Source of the DNA: Pseudoalteromonas luteoviolacea
GTDB taxonomy: Bacteria > Pseudomonadota > Gammaproteobacteria > Enterobacterales > Alteromonadaceae
Assembly (NCBI RefSeq): GCF_001696455.1
Contig: NZ_MAUJ01000007.1
Span: forward strand, 62,001-126,000
Direction: 5' to 3'
Length of the DNA stretch: 64,000 nucleotides
In this document: positions 1-8,399 of the stretch, in pieces
Position numbering within the stretch: the stretch's first letter is position 1
Layout: each line of letters begins with the position of its first letter
Position numbers and translations under genes: made by a program
Notes under the pieces: generated by a model
What the model saw: the letters and a program-made list of their open reading frames with translations, nothing else
Told to the model about the DNA's origin: nothing
Databases searched by the model: none

Positions 1-347
1 ATGGTACACCAAAGAACAAACTTAACTTGGTTGCAACTTGGCAATACCAAGATTGGACGGCCATTTTAAAAGCCACCAGATATGGTGAAACCATTGACTC
101 ATCTAGCACGGTAGAAAAAGACGAAGTACTTGAAGCAAAATGGATAACCGACCTTGAAGTCGCATACCAGTTTAACGAACAGTGGCGCTTGGCGGTGGGT
201 GCTAACAACTTGTTTGACCAATACCCACAAGATACAGTTGGCAATATAGGGTTCAGTAACTTCAATCAAATTTTCCCATATTCTGCGTTCTCAGCGTACA
301 ACACAGATGGCCGCTTTGTTTATGGCAAGGTAGCATTTAACTTTTAA
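1..347 (+). CDS. TonB-dependent receptor, C-terminal fragment (5' end outside window)
   Basis: The reading frame is open from base 3 and enters the window without a start codon, so only about the last 114 residues are present. They alternate hydrophobic and polar residues as beta-barrel strands do. They include a segment of the type AVGANNLFDQYP, typical of the last strands of outer-membrane TonB-dependent receptors, and end in the aromatic residue (F) expected for Bam-dependent barrel insertion. A TTG at 27 could be read as a start, but the frame is open upstream and the product would be only part of a barrel. Family known, substrate unknown. A hairpin at 361-389 follows the stop. Confidence 0.85.
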   Translation, partial: GTPKNKLNLVATWQYQDWTAILKATRYGETIDSSSTVEKDEVLEAKWITDLEVAYQFNEQWRLAVGANNLFDQYPQDTVGNIGFSNFNQIFPYSAFSAYNTDGRFVYGKVAFNF

Positions 348-360
348 GTATCCCTCTTTT

Positions 361-389
361 ACGCCAGCCCTGTTAATAGGTGCTGGCGT
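361..389 (+). terminator. GC-rich hairpin after the receptor gene
   Basis: ACGCCAGC (361-368) pairs exactly with GCTGGCGT (382-389), and CCT/AGG can extend the stem inside the loop. It begins 13 bases after the receptor stop codon. The stretch that follows is not T-rich, so it may be a weak or factor-assisted terminator or an mRNA-end stabiliser. Confidence 0.5.
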
Positions 390-689
390 CCCTGTTCATT
401 AACCTCTCGCACATAAAACTAATATCTAAGTTGCACATCTTGGTATTAACCTAAGCTTCCTTACCCCACATAAATAGTCCTTAATATATGTATAAAAAAC
501 ATACTTGCCTTTGTTTTAATTTCCATGATATTAATAAATTAGTAAGGTTGTTGGGATCAAGATATTATTCCATAGCCAGAAGAGTAAGCGATTGATCTTA
601 GTAGTCTATACAAGCGAAGGGCTACCAACTTCATTAGGACATTAAAGCCAGTGAAGCTAGCCTATTTTATAAAAAGAAGGATATTTATT
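390..689. other. Intergenic stretch with no recognised gene
   Basis: AT-rich spacer of about 300 bases between the receptor fragment and the small peptide gene. I see only short frames without a ribosome-binding site. The promoter of the peptide gene presumably lies here, but I could not fix a convincing -35/-10 pair. Confidence 0.5.
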
Positions 690-881
690 ATGAATCTAAA
701 ACTAAGTAAAAAAAGTATTAAAAAGCTAACTACTGATAAAAATACCCTGCCACTAGAAGCAACACCTCAAGTTGGTGGCGCAGAGCATTTGAGCGTTATT
801 GTTTGCAATACCGTTGACGTTTGCTGGACACAACGTGGCCCGGGTCAACCATGTCAGATATATAGCGATCGCTGTCACTAA
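690..881 (+). CDS. Small Cys-rich peptide with double-glycine-type leader; candidate RiPP/bacteriocin precursor
   Basis: A 63-residue peptide. I chose the ATG at 690 because AGAAGG (675-680) sits at ideal distance before it; an in-frame upstream start at 651 lacks such a site. The first 30 residues are Lys- and Leu-rich with a repeated LSKKSIKKL-like pattern and then TPQVGGA. That resembles the leader and GG cleavage site of ribosomally made, exported peptides annotated as natural-product precursors in Pseudoalteromonas-type genomes. The remaining part, after GG, has four Cys, one Trp and a GPGQP turn, and ends in CH. No modifying enzyme, protease-transporter or immunity gene is visible on its right; the left neighbour is a TonB-dependent receptor. 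The reading as a coding gene is firm; the function is inference. Confidence 0.7.
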   Translation: MNLKLSKKSIKKLTTDKNTLPLEATPQVGGAEHLSVIVCNTVDVCWTQRGPGQPCQIYSDRCH

Positions 882-1045
882 AATCAGTGCGCTAGTATAT
901 TAGCCTCAAGCTTCTTAAAGAAGGCTTGATTGAGTGTCCGTGCAGGTTATTAATAAATAATTCGCTTCATACAAAGCCACAAAATGACTACATTTAAACG
1001 ACTCTTAATCATTTTTATAATGAAAAGATAAAAATCTATATTGGT

Positions 1046-2332
1046 CTAATTGGCATTAAAATAATCATGTGTGCCATGTGCTTCGATTGCCAATGTCAGC
1101 CTTTCTAATGCCTGCGCGTAAATCGCATCTCGCATGTCAATATTTGCGCTAATATGACGCTGCCAGCCTTGCTCAAAAGCCTTATGAATATAGTCTGAAA
1201 GTTTGCTGCTAACTTGCTCTTCAGTCCAAAGTTCACCTTGGCGGTTCTGGCACCACTCGAAATAACTGACTATCACGCCTCCGGCATTTGCGAGTATATC
1301 GGGAATAACAAACACACCTTTCTCGTGTAATATGCTGTCAGCAGCAGCGCTTACTGGCCCGTTAGCTATTTCCACAATCGTGCGTGCTTTCACCGAACCG
1401 GCATTTGACCCCGTTATCACACCCGCAACCGCTGCTGGGATTAAAATATCCACATCTAACGTTAACAGTTCTTCATTCGTCAACGCCTTGTGGCTGACCA
1501 GCTCACACACCGAGTTTGCGCAATAAACGGCCTTAAGTTGCCTACTCTTTTGCTTTTCATACAGGATACTTAAAATATCTAGACCATCAGGTGAATAAAT
1601 TGCCCCTTTTGAATCACTGACGGCGACGACCTTATATCCAGCCTTTTGCAGTAACAGTGCGCATTGTGCCCCACCATTACCGAACCCTTGAACGGCTACA
1701 GTCTGCTTGTGCCTCTGCCACTTTCTCTTTTTTGCCAATGCTTCTATGCAGAGAAAGGCACCTGTCCCCGTCGCGCCTGTGCGCCCAGCACTGCCTCCAA
1801 ATACCAGTGGCTTACCCGTGATGACATCCGGTGCTTTGACGCGTTTAATGGTCTCATACTCGTCCATCATCCAGCCCATCACACGTTCATTTGTATACAT
1901 ATCTGGGGCAGGAATATCAGTTTTAGGGCCAATGAAGTCAGCCATAGCCCTTACGTAAGAGCGAGAAAGTCGCTCTAATTCAAGCGCAGACAATGATTTT
2001 GCGTTGACAGAGATGCCCCCTTTTGCTCCGCCAAACGGTACATTCACAGCTGCACATTTGAGCGTCATCCACAGCGCTAAGGCTTCTACCTCGCTTTGAT
2101 CAACGCTGGGGTGAAAACGGATCCCCCCTTTGGTGGGCCCGAGTAAACTATTATATCGACAGCGGTATGCTTTAAAGTAGGCAGACTCGCCATTATCTTT
2201 CCTGATAGAAAGGTAGCTCGTTAAAGTACATAGAGGTTGGCTTAACGCCTGAAGTGTGTGATTAGAAATATTTAAATGTTTAGCAATGGTACTCAAACGC
2301 ACCAATGCATCCGTCAACAGGTCGTTGTCCAT
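1046..2332 (-). CDS. Glu/Leu/Phe/Val dehydrogenase family, probable NAD(P)-dependent glutamate dehydrogenase
   Basis: A 428-residue soluble enzyme of the length usual for hexameric catabolic glutamate dehydrogenases. It interconverts glutamate with 2-oxoglutarate and ammonia. The family lysines are in place: K68 in GPTKGGIR, K92 in MTLKC and the catalytic K104 in FGGAKGG. The active-site Asp lies in IPAPDMYT (about 144). A Rossmann motif GFGNGG is at 216-221. The start ATG is preceded by a GAG-type site. It lies 84 bases downstream of helD on the same strand and may be read through from it. Leucine or valine dehydrogenase is less likely because those are shorter (about 350-365 residues). Confidence 0.85.
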   Translation of the reverse strand: MDNDLLTDALVRLSTIAKHLNISNHTLQALSQPLCTLTSYLSIRKDNGESAYFKAYRCRYNSLLGPTKGGIRFHPSVDQSEVEALALWMTLKCAAVNVPFGGAKGGISVNAKSLSALELERLSRSYVRAMADFIGPKTDIPAPDMYTNERVMGWMMDEYETIKRVKAPDVITGKPLVFGGSAGRTGATGTGAFLCIEALAKKRKWQRHKQTVAVQGFGNGGAQCALLLQKAGYKVVAVSDSKGAIYSPDGLDILSILYEKQKSRQLKAVYCANSVCELVSHKALTNEELLTLDVDILIPAAVAGVITGSNAGSVKARTIVEIANGPVSAAADSILHEKGVFVIPDILANAGGVIVSYFEWCQNRQGELWTEEQVSSKLSDYIHKAFEQGWQRHISANIDMRDAIYAQALERLTLAIEAHGTHDYFNAN

Positions 2333-2416
2333 ATTTCGCTCGCTTTGCAGATCTCTTAAATCAACTTTAGTCGTCGAGTTCTAACTTTGCGAGCTTTCAC
2401 AAAGCCTACAGTTAGG

Positions 2417-4396
2417 TTATAGCTGCTCTGCAATTTCGGTGATAAAACGACTTGGCTCATCAGGCGACATGATAAAGGCGCACTTTTTCGCTCTTGTCAG
2501 TGCGACGTAAAATAAACGTCGCTCCTCTGCATAAGGAAAAGCTTCCAATGCAGGTAAGAATGCCTCTATTATTCTTTCAGTTTTCTGTTGCGTTGGCACA
2601 CGTTTATCAAGTCCTATGATGATTGTGTAATCCGCTTCTTTTCCTTTTGCAGCATGAAAAGTCATCGCCTTTATATTGATGAAGTTGAACTGTTTATTCA
2701 GCTTTGCAATAGTTTGATTATCAGGTAACTGTTTGTGGTAACGAGCCAGTATCATGACGGAACAATCAGACGTTGTTTTAGCTAACTCAGATAACTTTCC
2801 ATACACAAAATCGTTTTGCTGATCGCGCTCAATAACCACTGAAGGTCCATCTGACAAGACCTGTGCTCTTACTTGCTTTACGATTTGCAGGGGGTTTTGG
2901 CAAACAAAGTCACTGGCTAAATCCAGAAGATCCTGCGGATAGCGGAATGTTTTATCCAGCTGCATTACGGTAGATGGTCCAAAATGTTGCGAAAAATGCG
3001 TTGTAAGTGACAGATCAGCACCACTAAAACGATATATCGATTGCCAGTCATCCCCAACAGCAAATAAGTGGCTTCGATTGCGTTGTGCCAATAACGCTTT
3101 GATCAATTCTGCTCTGGCAGGCGAAATATCCTGAAATTCATCCACCAAAACATGCAGCCACTCACTTTTGTATTGCCCACTTTTAACATATTTAGTCGCA
3201 TTACTGATCATGTCATCGTAGTCAATTGCATGTTCATTATTGAGATACAACTGATATTCAGTCAGTACAGGCCTAAAAACTGAAAGGTAAAGTTCAAACT
3301 CGGATTCAACGTGTTGTATATGCCCAGGCCCTAAGCTGCGACTTTGCTTATATAGACTAATTAACTCGCTGAACTGCTTAAGTAACTTGCTCATATACGG
3401 GGCTGTAAAGTCAACTTCAACTTCGCACACATCGACATTAAAACAGTCTTTCAGTAACGCAAGTAAATTATTATAAAAATCAGTATCTTGGCAAAGAGAC
3501 TGAAGCGACTCAAGAATAAACTGGCGTTTTTGCTGCTCGTTATTGCTCAACTGAGACAGCTGCGGTGCCTTTTCCTCTACTTCTGTTAGAATCCGAATAC
3601 CTAAGCTATGGAAAGTACGGCATGTAACAGATAGCTGTGCATTCGATAAACGAGACTGCATTTCGCAGGCAGCCTCCTTACCATACGCCAACATCAGAAT
3701 TTGTGATGGCTCTGATATTCCGGCTGAAATTAAGTAACCAGCTTTGGCAATCATGACACTTGTTTTACCTGTGCCCGCACCTGCCAATAGCAATTGCCGC
3801 TCATCCACAACCACACATGCGCGCCTTTGTGCGATCGTTAGCGGCTGTCCGGCAACTCGGTTAAAAAAATCTTCATAATCTGCGAGTTGCTTGGCAATAA
3901 AGGCTTCCCTAAAATCGTCTACATCGTGTGGTTGCCAAGTGTGCACTTCCTCTAGGGTATAGCGGGTTTGAGCAAGGTATGCTTCAAGCCTTTGATCCAT
4001 CGACCAAGTGAGCCAATGTCCCGCCAACTCTTGTGCCATCTCTTTTGCAGCTTTCAGTAAACCGTGAGACAAATAACGTCGCTCAAGCAAAGCCTCAATC
4101 TTAGCGATGCTTTGGCGCAATTTAACCATGTGGGACGTAAGCCAAAACTTTTGTAGTTCAAACTGGGCAAGTGCCAAGTCACAGTCCTTGATACGTATTT
4201 TAATACGTGTGTCTGGCATAAAGATTTGAATTTTGGGTGTGATTTTACCCTCGAGGATCAGAGGAGGTTGCAATTGCGACTGCCACGTATAGAGTTTTTT
4301 GCCAAGCTTACCTTCTATGACGATTCCTTTACTAGAAACGCTCATTGAAGTGATCCCATCCATGATTCTGGACAGCGTGTGGACTATAAACTGCAT
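2417..4396 (-). CDS. helD: DNA helicase IV (UvrD/Rep superfamily 1)
   Basis: A 659-residue SF1 helicase, close in length to E. coli HelD (684). Walker A is AGAGTGKT (205-212). The Walker B/DEFQDIS motif lies near residue 420 and is followed by FAVGDDWQSIYRFSGA (motif III type). Motif V is like MTFHAAKGKEADY, and motif VI is VALTRAKK near the C-terminus. The N-terminal 180 residues lack ATPase motifs and correspond to the HelD-specific N-domain, which separates it from UvrD and Rep. It is expected to unwind DNA 3' to 5' and take part in recombination and repair. GAAG six bases before the ATG at 4396 supports the start. It lies between a receptor gene and glutamate dehydrogenase, with no functional link apparent. 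Confidence 0.9.
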   Translation of the reverse strand: MQFIVHTLSRIMDGITSMSVSSKGIVIEGKLGKKLYTWQSQLQPPLILEGKITPKIQIFMPDTRIKIRIKDCDLALAQFELQKFWLTSHMVKLRQSIAKIEALLERRYLSHGLLKAAKEMAQELAGHWLTWSMDQRLEAYLAQTRYTLEEVHTWQPHDVDDFREAFIAKQLADYEDFFNRVAGQPLTIAQRRACVVVDERQLLLAGAGTGKTSVMIAKAGYLISAGISEPSQILMLAYGKEAACEMQSRLSNAQLSVTCRTFHSLGIRILTEVEEKAPQLSQLSNNEQQKRQFILESLQSLCQDTDFYNNLLALLKDCFNVDVCEVEVDFTAPYMSKLLKQFSELISLYKQSRSLGPGHIQHVESEFELYLSVFRPVLTEYQLYLNNEHAIDYDDMISNATKYVKSGQYKSEWLHVLVDEFQDISPARAELIKALLAQRNRSHLFAVGDDWQSIYRFSGADLSLTTHFSQHFGPSTVMQLDKTFRYPQDLLDLASDFVCQNPLQIVKQVRAQVLSDGPSVVIERDQQNDFVYGKLSELAKTTSDCSVMILARYHKQLPDNQTIAKLNKQFNFINIKAMTFHAAKGKEADYTIIIGLDKRVPTQQKTERIIEAFLPALEAFPYAEERRLFYVALTRAKKCAFIMSPDEPSRFITEIAEQL

Positions 4397-4511
4397 GCAA
4401 TCTTCAAGCTAACCTTAATATTACCAAGAGTTTAGGGGAATCTAACGCGCCTGTCATGCCCAATCCTTCCTGATAGGTCAATTAACCCTATAAGCGCTTG
4501 TGTTTCTGCAT

Positions 4512-4540
4512 AAAAAAAGGCCGGTAATTACCGGCCTTAA
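4512..4540 (-). terminator. Intrinsic terminator of the receptor gene at 4550-6736
   Basis: AAGGCCGGTAATTACCGGCCTT (4517-4538) is a perfect palindrome. On the minus strand it is followed by a run of seven T, just downstream of the receptor stop codon. Confidence 0.9.
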
Positions 4541-4549
4541 TTAAATTAA

Positions 4550-6736
4550 TTAGTCTAACCAGAAGTCTTTTCTGAATTTAAGACCAAATTCACTTCTGTC
4601 ATTGCTGCGCATAACCCCAACAAAGCCAGATTGCTGCAGACGACCTACATCGTATACTTCATTAAACACGTTCTCGCCATACAGCGTTATCTCAGTATCA
4701 CCTTCACTGTTGGTGTAAGAAATATTAAAGCCGAATAGCTCGCGAGACTCAATAAACTCGTTAGGGTTATTCACAGACTGGCCTTGCATATCTGAACGAT
4801 ATGAATAGCTAGCATTAACCGCCACAGTCGCGCCAGATGCCATATCAATGAAGTATGATGGAGCAACCATTACCGTCCAACGTGGTGTTAGAGCGGGTGC
4901 GTTACCTACAGTGATACCTTGCACACCATCATCAACGTGTGTAATTTCAGAGTCTAAATAACCCACAGAACTGCGAATCGTAAAGTCATCTGTGAGGGCA
5001 ACCGTTGTTTCTAGCTCGATACCTTGTGCACGAGACTCACCCGCGTTTTCAATGTATGTATTAAAGCCGTTCGAAGGATCATTAAAAGGCAAGGCTAAAT
5101 CAGTATAGTCAGTCACAAATAATGCTAGCATCATTGAAACTTGGTCATGCACTTGGCCTTTGAAACCCACTTCATAGTTTAGCGCTTTGGTTTCATCAAA
5201 TGATACAAATGCGTCCGCACCACCAAATGGACGTGGAGGGAAGCCACCACTTTGGTAACCTTTTTGAATTTGCGCGTAAACATTCATATCACGATTTAAT
5301 TGATATGCTGCGTTCACATCCCAGGTCACTTCATCAAACTTGGCCTGTGCACCTTTTTTGAAGTAACCGAAATCAGCAAACGCATCTTTCTCGTCTTCTG
5401 AGTAGCGCAAACCACCACCTAAGCTCAGCTTTTCTGTAACGTCAAAGCTTGCATTGAAATAGGCCGCATATGAATCTGTTTCTTGATCAATACGGAAACG
5501 ACCATAGTTGCCCGGTACGCTGAACGGGCTAAATACATAAGGCGTTGACTCTGTAAAGCCGTCTTCATTGAAGTAGTAAAGACCCGATACAAAATCCCAA
5601 GAATCGAACGTACCGTTTAATTGAAATTCGACAGAGAACTGATCTGCTCCGCCTTCTTCAGGGAACTCTGATAAGTGTAGTGGTGATGCATCATCATCCA
5701 AACCACCAGTATAATCAGAACCACGCTTACTGGTGATGAATTTCACTGTGTACTCATCACTCACTTGCCAATCGGCGATCACAGAAGCGCCCCAGCCAGA
5801 ATAATCAGTGCTTTCAATACCAGCAACTGTCGTGCCCAAGTCATCAGGATTTTCAGGCAACAAGCTCGCATTCAGTAACGGGAAGTCACCATTGTTTGGG
5901 TCATTTGGATCAAGACCACCGGTTAACTCTATAGTATAAGGAGACTGGCCTGATTCATTCTCAACCGCATCCACAGCTACATTTAGGCTAAAGTCGGTAC
6001 TTGGCTGCCACTTGATAGCCAAACGACCGCTCATCTCTTGTTCTTCGCCAATTTCTTTTTCTGGCGCAGCAAGGTTTACAGCGCGACCAACACCATCGCG
6101 TTCTTTGTAAGATGCGTTTGCAGCAAAGCTCCACTGGTCGTTGATAGTCTGGTTCGTGTAGATGTCACCACCTAAGCGACCGCGAGAGCCCACTTTAGAT
6201 TCAACACGTACAACGTCTTCAGAACCAGGCTTTTTAGTAATGATGTTTACCGCACCACCCAGCGTATTTCTGCCATAAAGTGTCCCTTGTGGACCACGCA
6301 GAACTTCAACGCGCTCAATATTCGGTAAAGATAGGTTAGAACCCATTTGACGACCAAGATAGACACCATCAACATAAACGCCTACGCCCGGATCGGTTGT
6401 GATAATGTGGTCTTGTAAGCCAATGCCTCGAATGAACACAGAAGCGTGCGCCGCGTTACCAACACCATATCTAGTGATATTTAGGTTTGGAACAAATTTA
6501 CCAATGTCATCTAGATTGCTCATGTTGCCTTTTTCAATGGCGTCTGAGCCGATAGATGTGATCGCTGTTGGTGTTTCGAATAAACTCTCGGTACGTTTAC
6601 GAGCTGTTACTTCGATTTTTTCAAAAGTATTCTTTTTTGCTTGCGCTTCTTCAGCAGCAAAGGAAGGTAAGCTCACTGCCGACAAGATGGCAGCGCTCAA
6701 TGCAGATAGACCAACGCGTGGTAAAACTGTTCTCAT
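4550..6736 (-). CDS. TonB-dependent outer-membrane receptor
   Basis: A 728-residue receptor. I start at the ATG at 6736 because GGAGA precedes it and it opens a good signal peptide (MRTVLPRVGLSALSAAIL... ending near SFAAEE). A TonB-box-like FEKIEVTARKR follows, then a plug domain with VFIRGIG, DGVYLGR and VLRGPQGTLYGRNTLGGAVNI. The rest is a beta-barrel ending in a terminal strand with LKFRKDFWLD. Such receptors import large scarce solutes (siderophores, vitamins, glycans) using energy from TonB; the ligand cannot be told from sequence. The frame stays open for 33 more codons upstream to an ATG at 6835 that has its own strong ribosome site, beside a terminator-like hairpin (see 6812-6837). 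No TonB or ABC import genes are adjacent. Confidence 0.9.
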   Translation of the reverse strand: MRTVLPRVGLSALSAAILSAVSLPSFAAEEAQAKKNTFEKIEVTARKRTESLFETPTAITSIGSDAIEKGNMSNLDDIGKFVPNLNITRYGVGNAAHASVFIRGIGLQDHIITTDPGVGVYVDGVYLGRQMGSNLSLPNIERVEVLRGPQGTLYGRNTLGGAVNIITKKPGSEDVVRVESKVGSRGRLGGDIYTNQTINDQWSFAANASYKERDGVGRAVNLAAPEKEIGEEQEMSGRLAIKWQPSTDFSLNVAVDAVENESGQSPYTIELTGGLDPNDPNNGDFPLLNASLLPENPDDLGTTVAGIESTDYSGWGASVIADWQVSDEYTVKFITSKRGSDYTGGLDDDASPLHLSEFPEEGGADQFSVEFQLNGTFDSWDFVSGLYYFNEDGFTESTPYVFSPFSVPGNYGRFRIDQETDSYAAYFNASFDVTEKLSLGGGLRYSEDEKDAFADFGYFKKGAQAKFDEVTWDVNAAYQLNRDMNVYAQIQKGYQSGGFPPRPFGGADAFVSFDETKALNYEVGFKGQVHDQVSMMLALFVTDYTDLALPFNDPSNGFNTYIENAGESRAQGIELETTVALTDDFTIRSSVGYLDSEITHVDDGVQGITVGNAPALTPRWTVMVAPSYFIDMASGATVAVNASYSYRSDMQGQSVNNPNEFIESRELFGFNISYTNSEGDTEITLYGENVFNEVYDVGRLQQSGFVGVMRSNDRSEFGLKFRKDFWLD

Positions 6737-6811
6737 ATTTTCTCCAAAGGAATCGCCGTGTGTGTATTCAACCTGAGGGTGGTTGAAATTATGCCCGCTT
6801 AAAAATAGACA

Positions 6812-6837
6812 TAAAAAAAGATGCGCATCACGCATCT
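6812..6837 (-). promoter_or_regulatory. Terminator-like hairpin in the receptor leader (candidate attenuator)
   Basis: On the minus strand AGATGCG and CGCATCT form a 7-bp stem with a TGATG loop, followed at once by seven T (6812-6818): the form of an intrinsic terminator. It lies about 80 bases before the receptor start, in the same orientation. It overlaps a second in-frame ATG at 6835 preceded by AGAGGA. The upstream transcript already has its own terminator at 7102-7136, so this second one probably acts on the receptor mRNA itself. Confidence 0.6.
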
Positions 6838-6854
6838 ATTTCCTCTGGAAGGTC

Positions 6855-6894
6855 ATTATATGTATTTAGTGCGCCAATTGAAATAAAAATTTCA
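6855..6894 (-). promoter_or_regulatory. Probable promoter and operator of the receptor gene
   Basis: A perfect -10 box TATAAT lies on the minus strand at 6855-6860. A plausible but weak -35 lies near 6878-6883. The inverted repeat TGAAAT-4-ATTTCA (6879-6894) overlies the -35 region and may be an operator. Transcription would begin near 6848, only about ten bases before the leader hairpin. Confidence 0.45.
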
Positions 6895-7101
6895 TAAATA
6901 TTTTCATTTGCAAATTTATTACCTAGTAAAAACTTAATAAATACATAAAAGTTACAAGCCAAAATAAAGTAACGCACATGAGTAAACTGGCTGTTTAAGC
7001 CACTAATCTACTGGAGTTCGAGATATCTGAAACAGATTACGTTATTTTGGACTACGAAGAAGAAGTATAGAAATGAGTGTGTAAGAGTACTCAGTTGAAA
7101 T
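6895..7101. other. Intergenic AT-rich stretch with no recognised gene
   Basis: With the promoter, leader and terminator features on either side it fills the space between the receptor start and the tRNA-Leu terminator. I see no coding frame with a ribosome site. Part may hold further operator sequence. Confidence 0.4.
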
Positions 7102-7136
7102 AAAAAATCCCGATGAATACAATTTCACCGGGATTC
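7102..7136 (-). terminator. Intrinsic terminator of the secG-tRNA-Leu transcript
   Basis: CGGGATT (7129-7135) pairs with AATCCCG (7106-7112), and further TGAA/TTCA pairing lies inside the loop. On the minus strand the stem is followed by a T-rich run. It is located just after the tRNA gene. Confidence 0.8.
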
Positions 7137-7141
7137 TTATT

Positions 7142-7227
7142 TGGTGCGAATGGGGGGACTTGAACCCCCACGAGCATAGCTCACCACCCCCTCAAGATGG
7201 CGTGTCTACCAATTCCACCACATTCGC
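7142..7227 (-). tRNA. tRNA-Leu (anticodon GAG)
   Basis: The 86-base minus-strand sequence folds as a class II tRNA. The acceptor stem is GCGAATG/CATTCGC with an encoded CCA end, and the D-arm contains AATTGGTAGACACG. The anticodon stem is CCATC/GGTGG around the loop TTGAGGG, giving GAG. A long variable arm follows, then a T-arm with GGTTCAAGTCC. It begins six bases after the secG stop codon, the same arrangement as secG-leuU in E. coli, and is probably processed from the secG mRNA. Confidence 0.97.
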
Positions 7228-7233
7228 AAATCT

Positions 7234-7572
7234 TTAGTTTGGTACGTCAGAATTCTCTTCTGAAGCAGGTACATCTGTAGTAGCTGGAACTGTAGTCGCC
7301 GCTGGCGCTTCTAAGTTCTCCCACTGATCAGTTTGCTTAATTTGACCTGCTGTTAGGTTACCTAATGCAATACTTAGCACAAAAAACACTGTTGCAAGTA
7401 CTGTTGTAGTCTTTGTCATAAAGTTGCCTGCACCTGACGAACCGAATACGGTAGCAGACGCACCTGCTCCGAAAGACGACCCCATGTCGGCACCTTTACC
7501 TTGCTGAATTAGTATCATTCCAACTAATGCTAATGCAACAACTAAATAGACAACCAAAAGAATCTCGTACAT
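7234..7572 (-). CDS. secG: Protein-export membrane protein SecG
   Basis: A 112-residue subunit of the SecYEG translocon. Two hydrophobic segments lie at about 3-22 and 55-75. Between them is the conserved loop LIQQGKGADMGSSFGAGASATVFGSSG, slightly Gly/Ser-rich, which is diagnostic for SecG. The C-terminal tail is acidic and rich in Ala, Thr and Pro. It follows tpiA by four bases and precedes tRNA-Leu by six, so all three are almost surely on one transcript. Confidence 0.96.
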   Translation of the reverse strand: MYEILLVVYLVVALALVGMILIQQGKGADMGSSFGAGASATVFGSSGAGNFMTKTTTVLATVFFVLSIALGNLTAGQIKQTDQWENLEAPAATTVPATTDVPASEENSDVPN

Positions 7573-7576
7573 TTAC

Positions 7577-8320
7577 TTATCCTTTTGCACTCTCACAGAT
7601 AATCTTAAAGGCTTCAGGTTTAAGGCTTGCTCCGCCTATCAAACCACCATCGATATCTGCTTGTGCGAACAATAATTCACTATTACTTTCATTAACACTG
7701 CCACCATACAGGATTTGCAGTGTGTTCGAGATTTCAGCATCATAACTTGCTACTAAATCTCTAATAAACTTATGTACTGCTTGAGCTTGCTCAGGAGATG
7801 CTGTTTTACCAGTTCCTATTGCCCAAACAGGCTCGTATGCTATCACAGAGTTATTCAATGATGCTATACCTAATTTATCAATTACAGCTTTAATTTGCGC
7901 TGCAACGACATTTTCAGTTTGACCTTGCTCTCTTTCTGATTCAGTCTCACCTACACACAGTATAGGGATTAGCTTATCAGTCTGTGCTTGCTCAAACTTG
8001 TTGGCTACGTCTTCATTCGACTCACCGTAAATACTTCTTCTCTCAGAATGACCTACAAGTGTGTAAGTTGCGCCTAGCGCCTTAACTAAGGACGCTTGAA
8101 CCTCACCTGTATATGCACCAAGTGGGTGCTCTGAGATTGTCTGCACGCCGGCTGTTACGCCTGAAGCAACCACGTTGCTCAACAGTGCAGTTGGCGGAAT
8201 AACAACTACTTCAACATCGTTATTACTGATGTCTTTAATTGTGCTGGCAATGTTTTGAACTAGCTCCAATGAGCCATTCATCTTCCAATTACCCGCTACC
8301 ATAGGCTTTCTACTTAACAT
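7577..8320 (-). CDS. tpiA: Triosephosphate isomerase
   Basis: A 247-residue TIM-barrel enzyme that interconverts dihydroxyacetone phosphate and glyceraldehyde 3-phosphate in glycolysis. The start at 8320 is preferred: a CGGAG site lies six bases upstream and the product begins MLSRKPMVAGNWKMNG, matching family N-termini with catalytic Lys13. The catalytic His is in LVGHSERR, the catalytic Glu in AYEPVWAIGTGK, and the phosphate-binding YGGSVN is near the C-terminus. A longer frame begins at 8362 but its extra 14 residues are not family-like. It sits between glmM and secG, where E. coli has no tpiA. Confidence 0.96.
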   Translation of the reverse strand: MLSRKPMVAGNWKMNGSLELVQNIASTIKDISNNDVEVVVIPPTALLSNVVASGVTAGVQTISEHPLGAYTGEVQASLVKALGATYTLVGHSERRSIYGESNEDVANKFEQAQTDKLIPILCVGETESEREQGQTENVVAAQIKAVIDKLGIASLNNSVIAYEPVWAIGTGKTASPEQAQAVHKFIRDLVASYDAEISNTLQILYGGSVNESNSELLFAQADIDGGLIGGASLKPEAFKIICESAKG

Positions 8321-8399
8321 TCGATACTCCGCGTAAGAAAGCGGACGAGATACTAACGCCACTCGTCCAAAGTTACAAGAAAAATTTTACTTTTTTGGT

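Noticed and set aside
486..600. Short frame of about 35 codons in the gap before the peptide gene
   Set aside because: No ribosome-binding site and no recognisable protein features.
906..929. Imperfect hairpin TCAAGCTTCTT/AAGAAG-CTTGA after the peptide gene, as a terminator
   Set aside because: The stem has a bulge, and no T run follows, so I do not list it as a feature; it could still shape the mRNA end.
7142..7227. G-rich run read as a quadruplex or phase-variable tract
   Set aside because: It lies in the T-arm of a complete tRNA-Leu and is explained by its fold.
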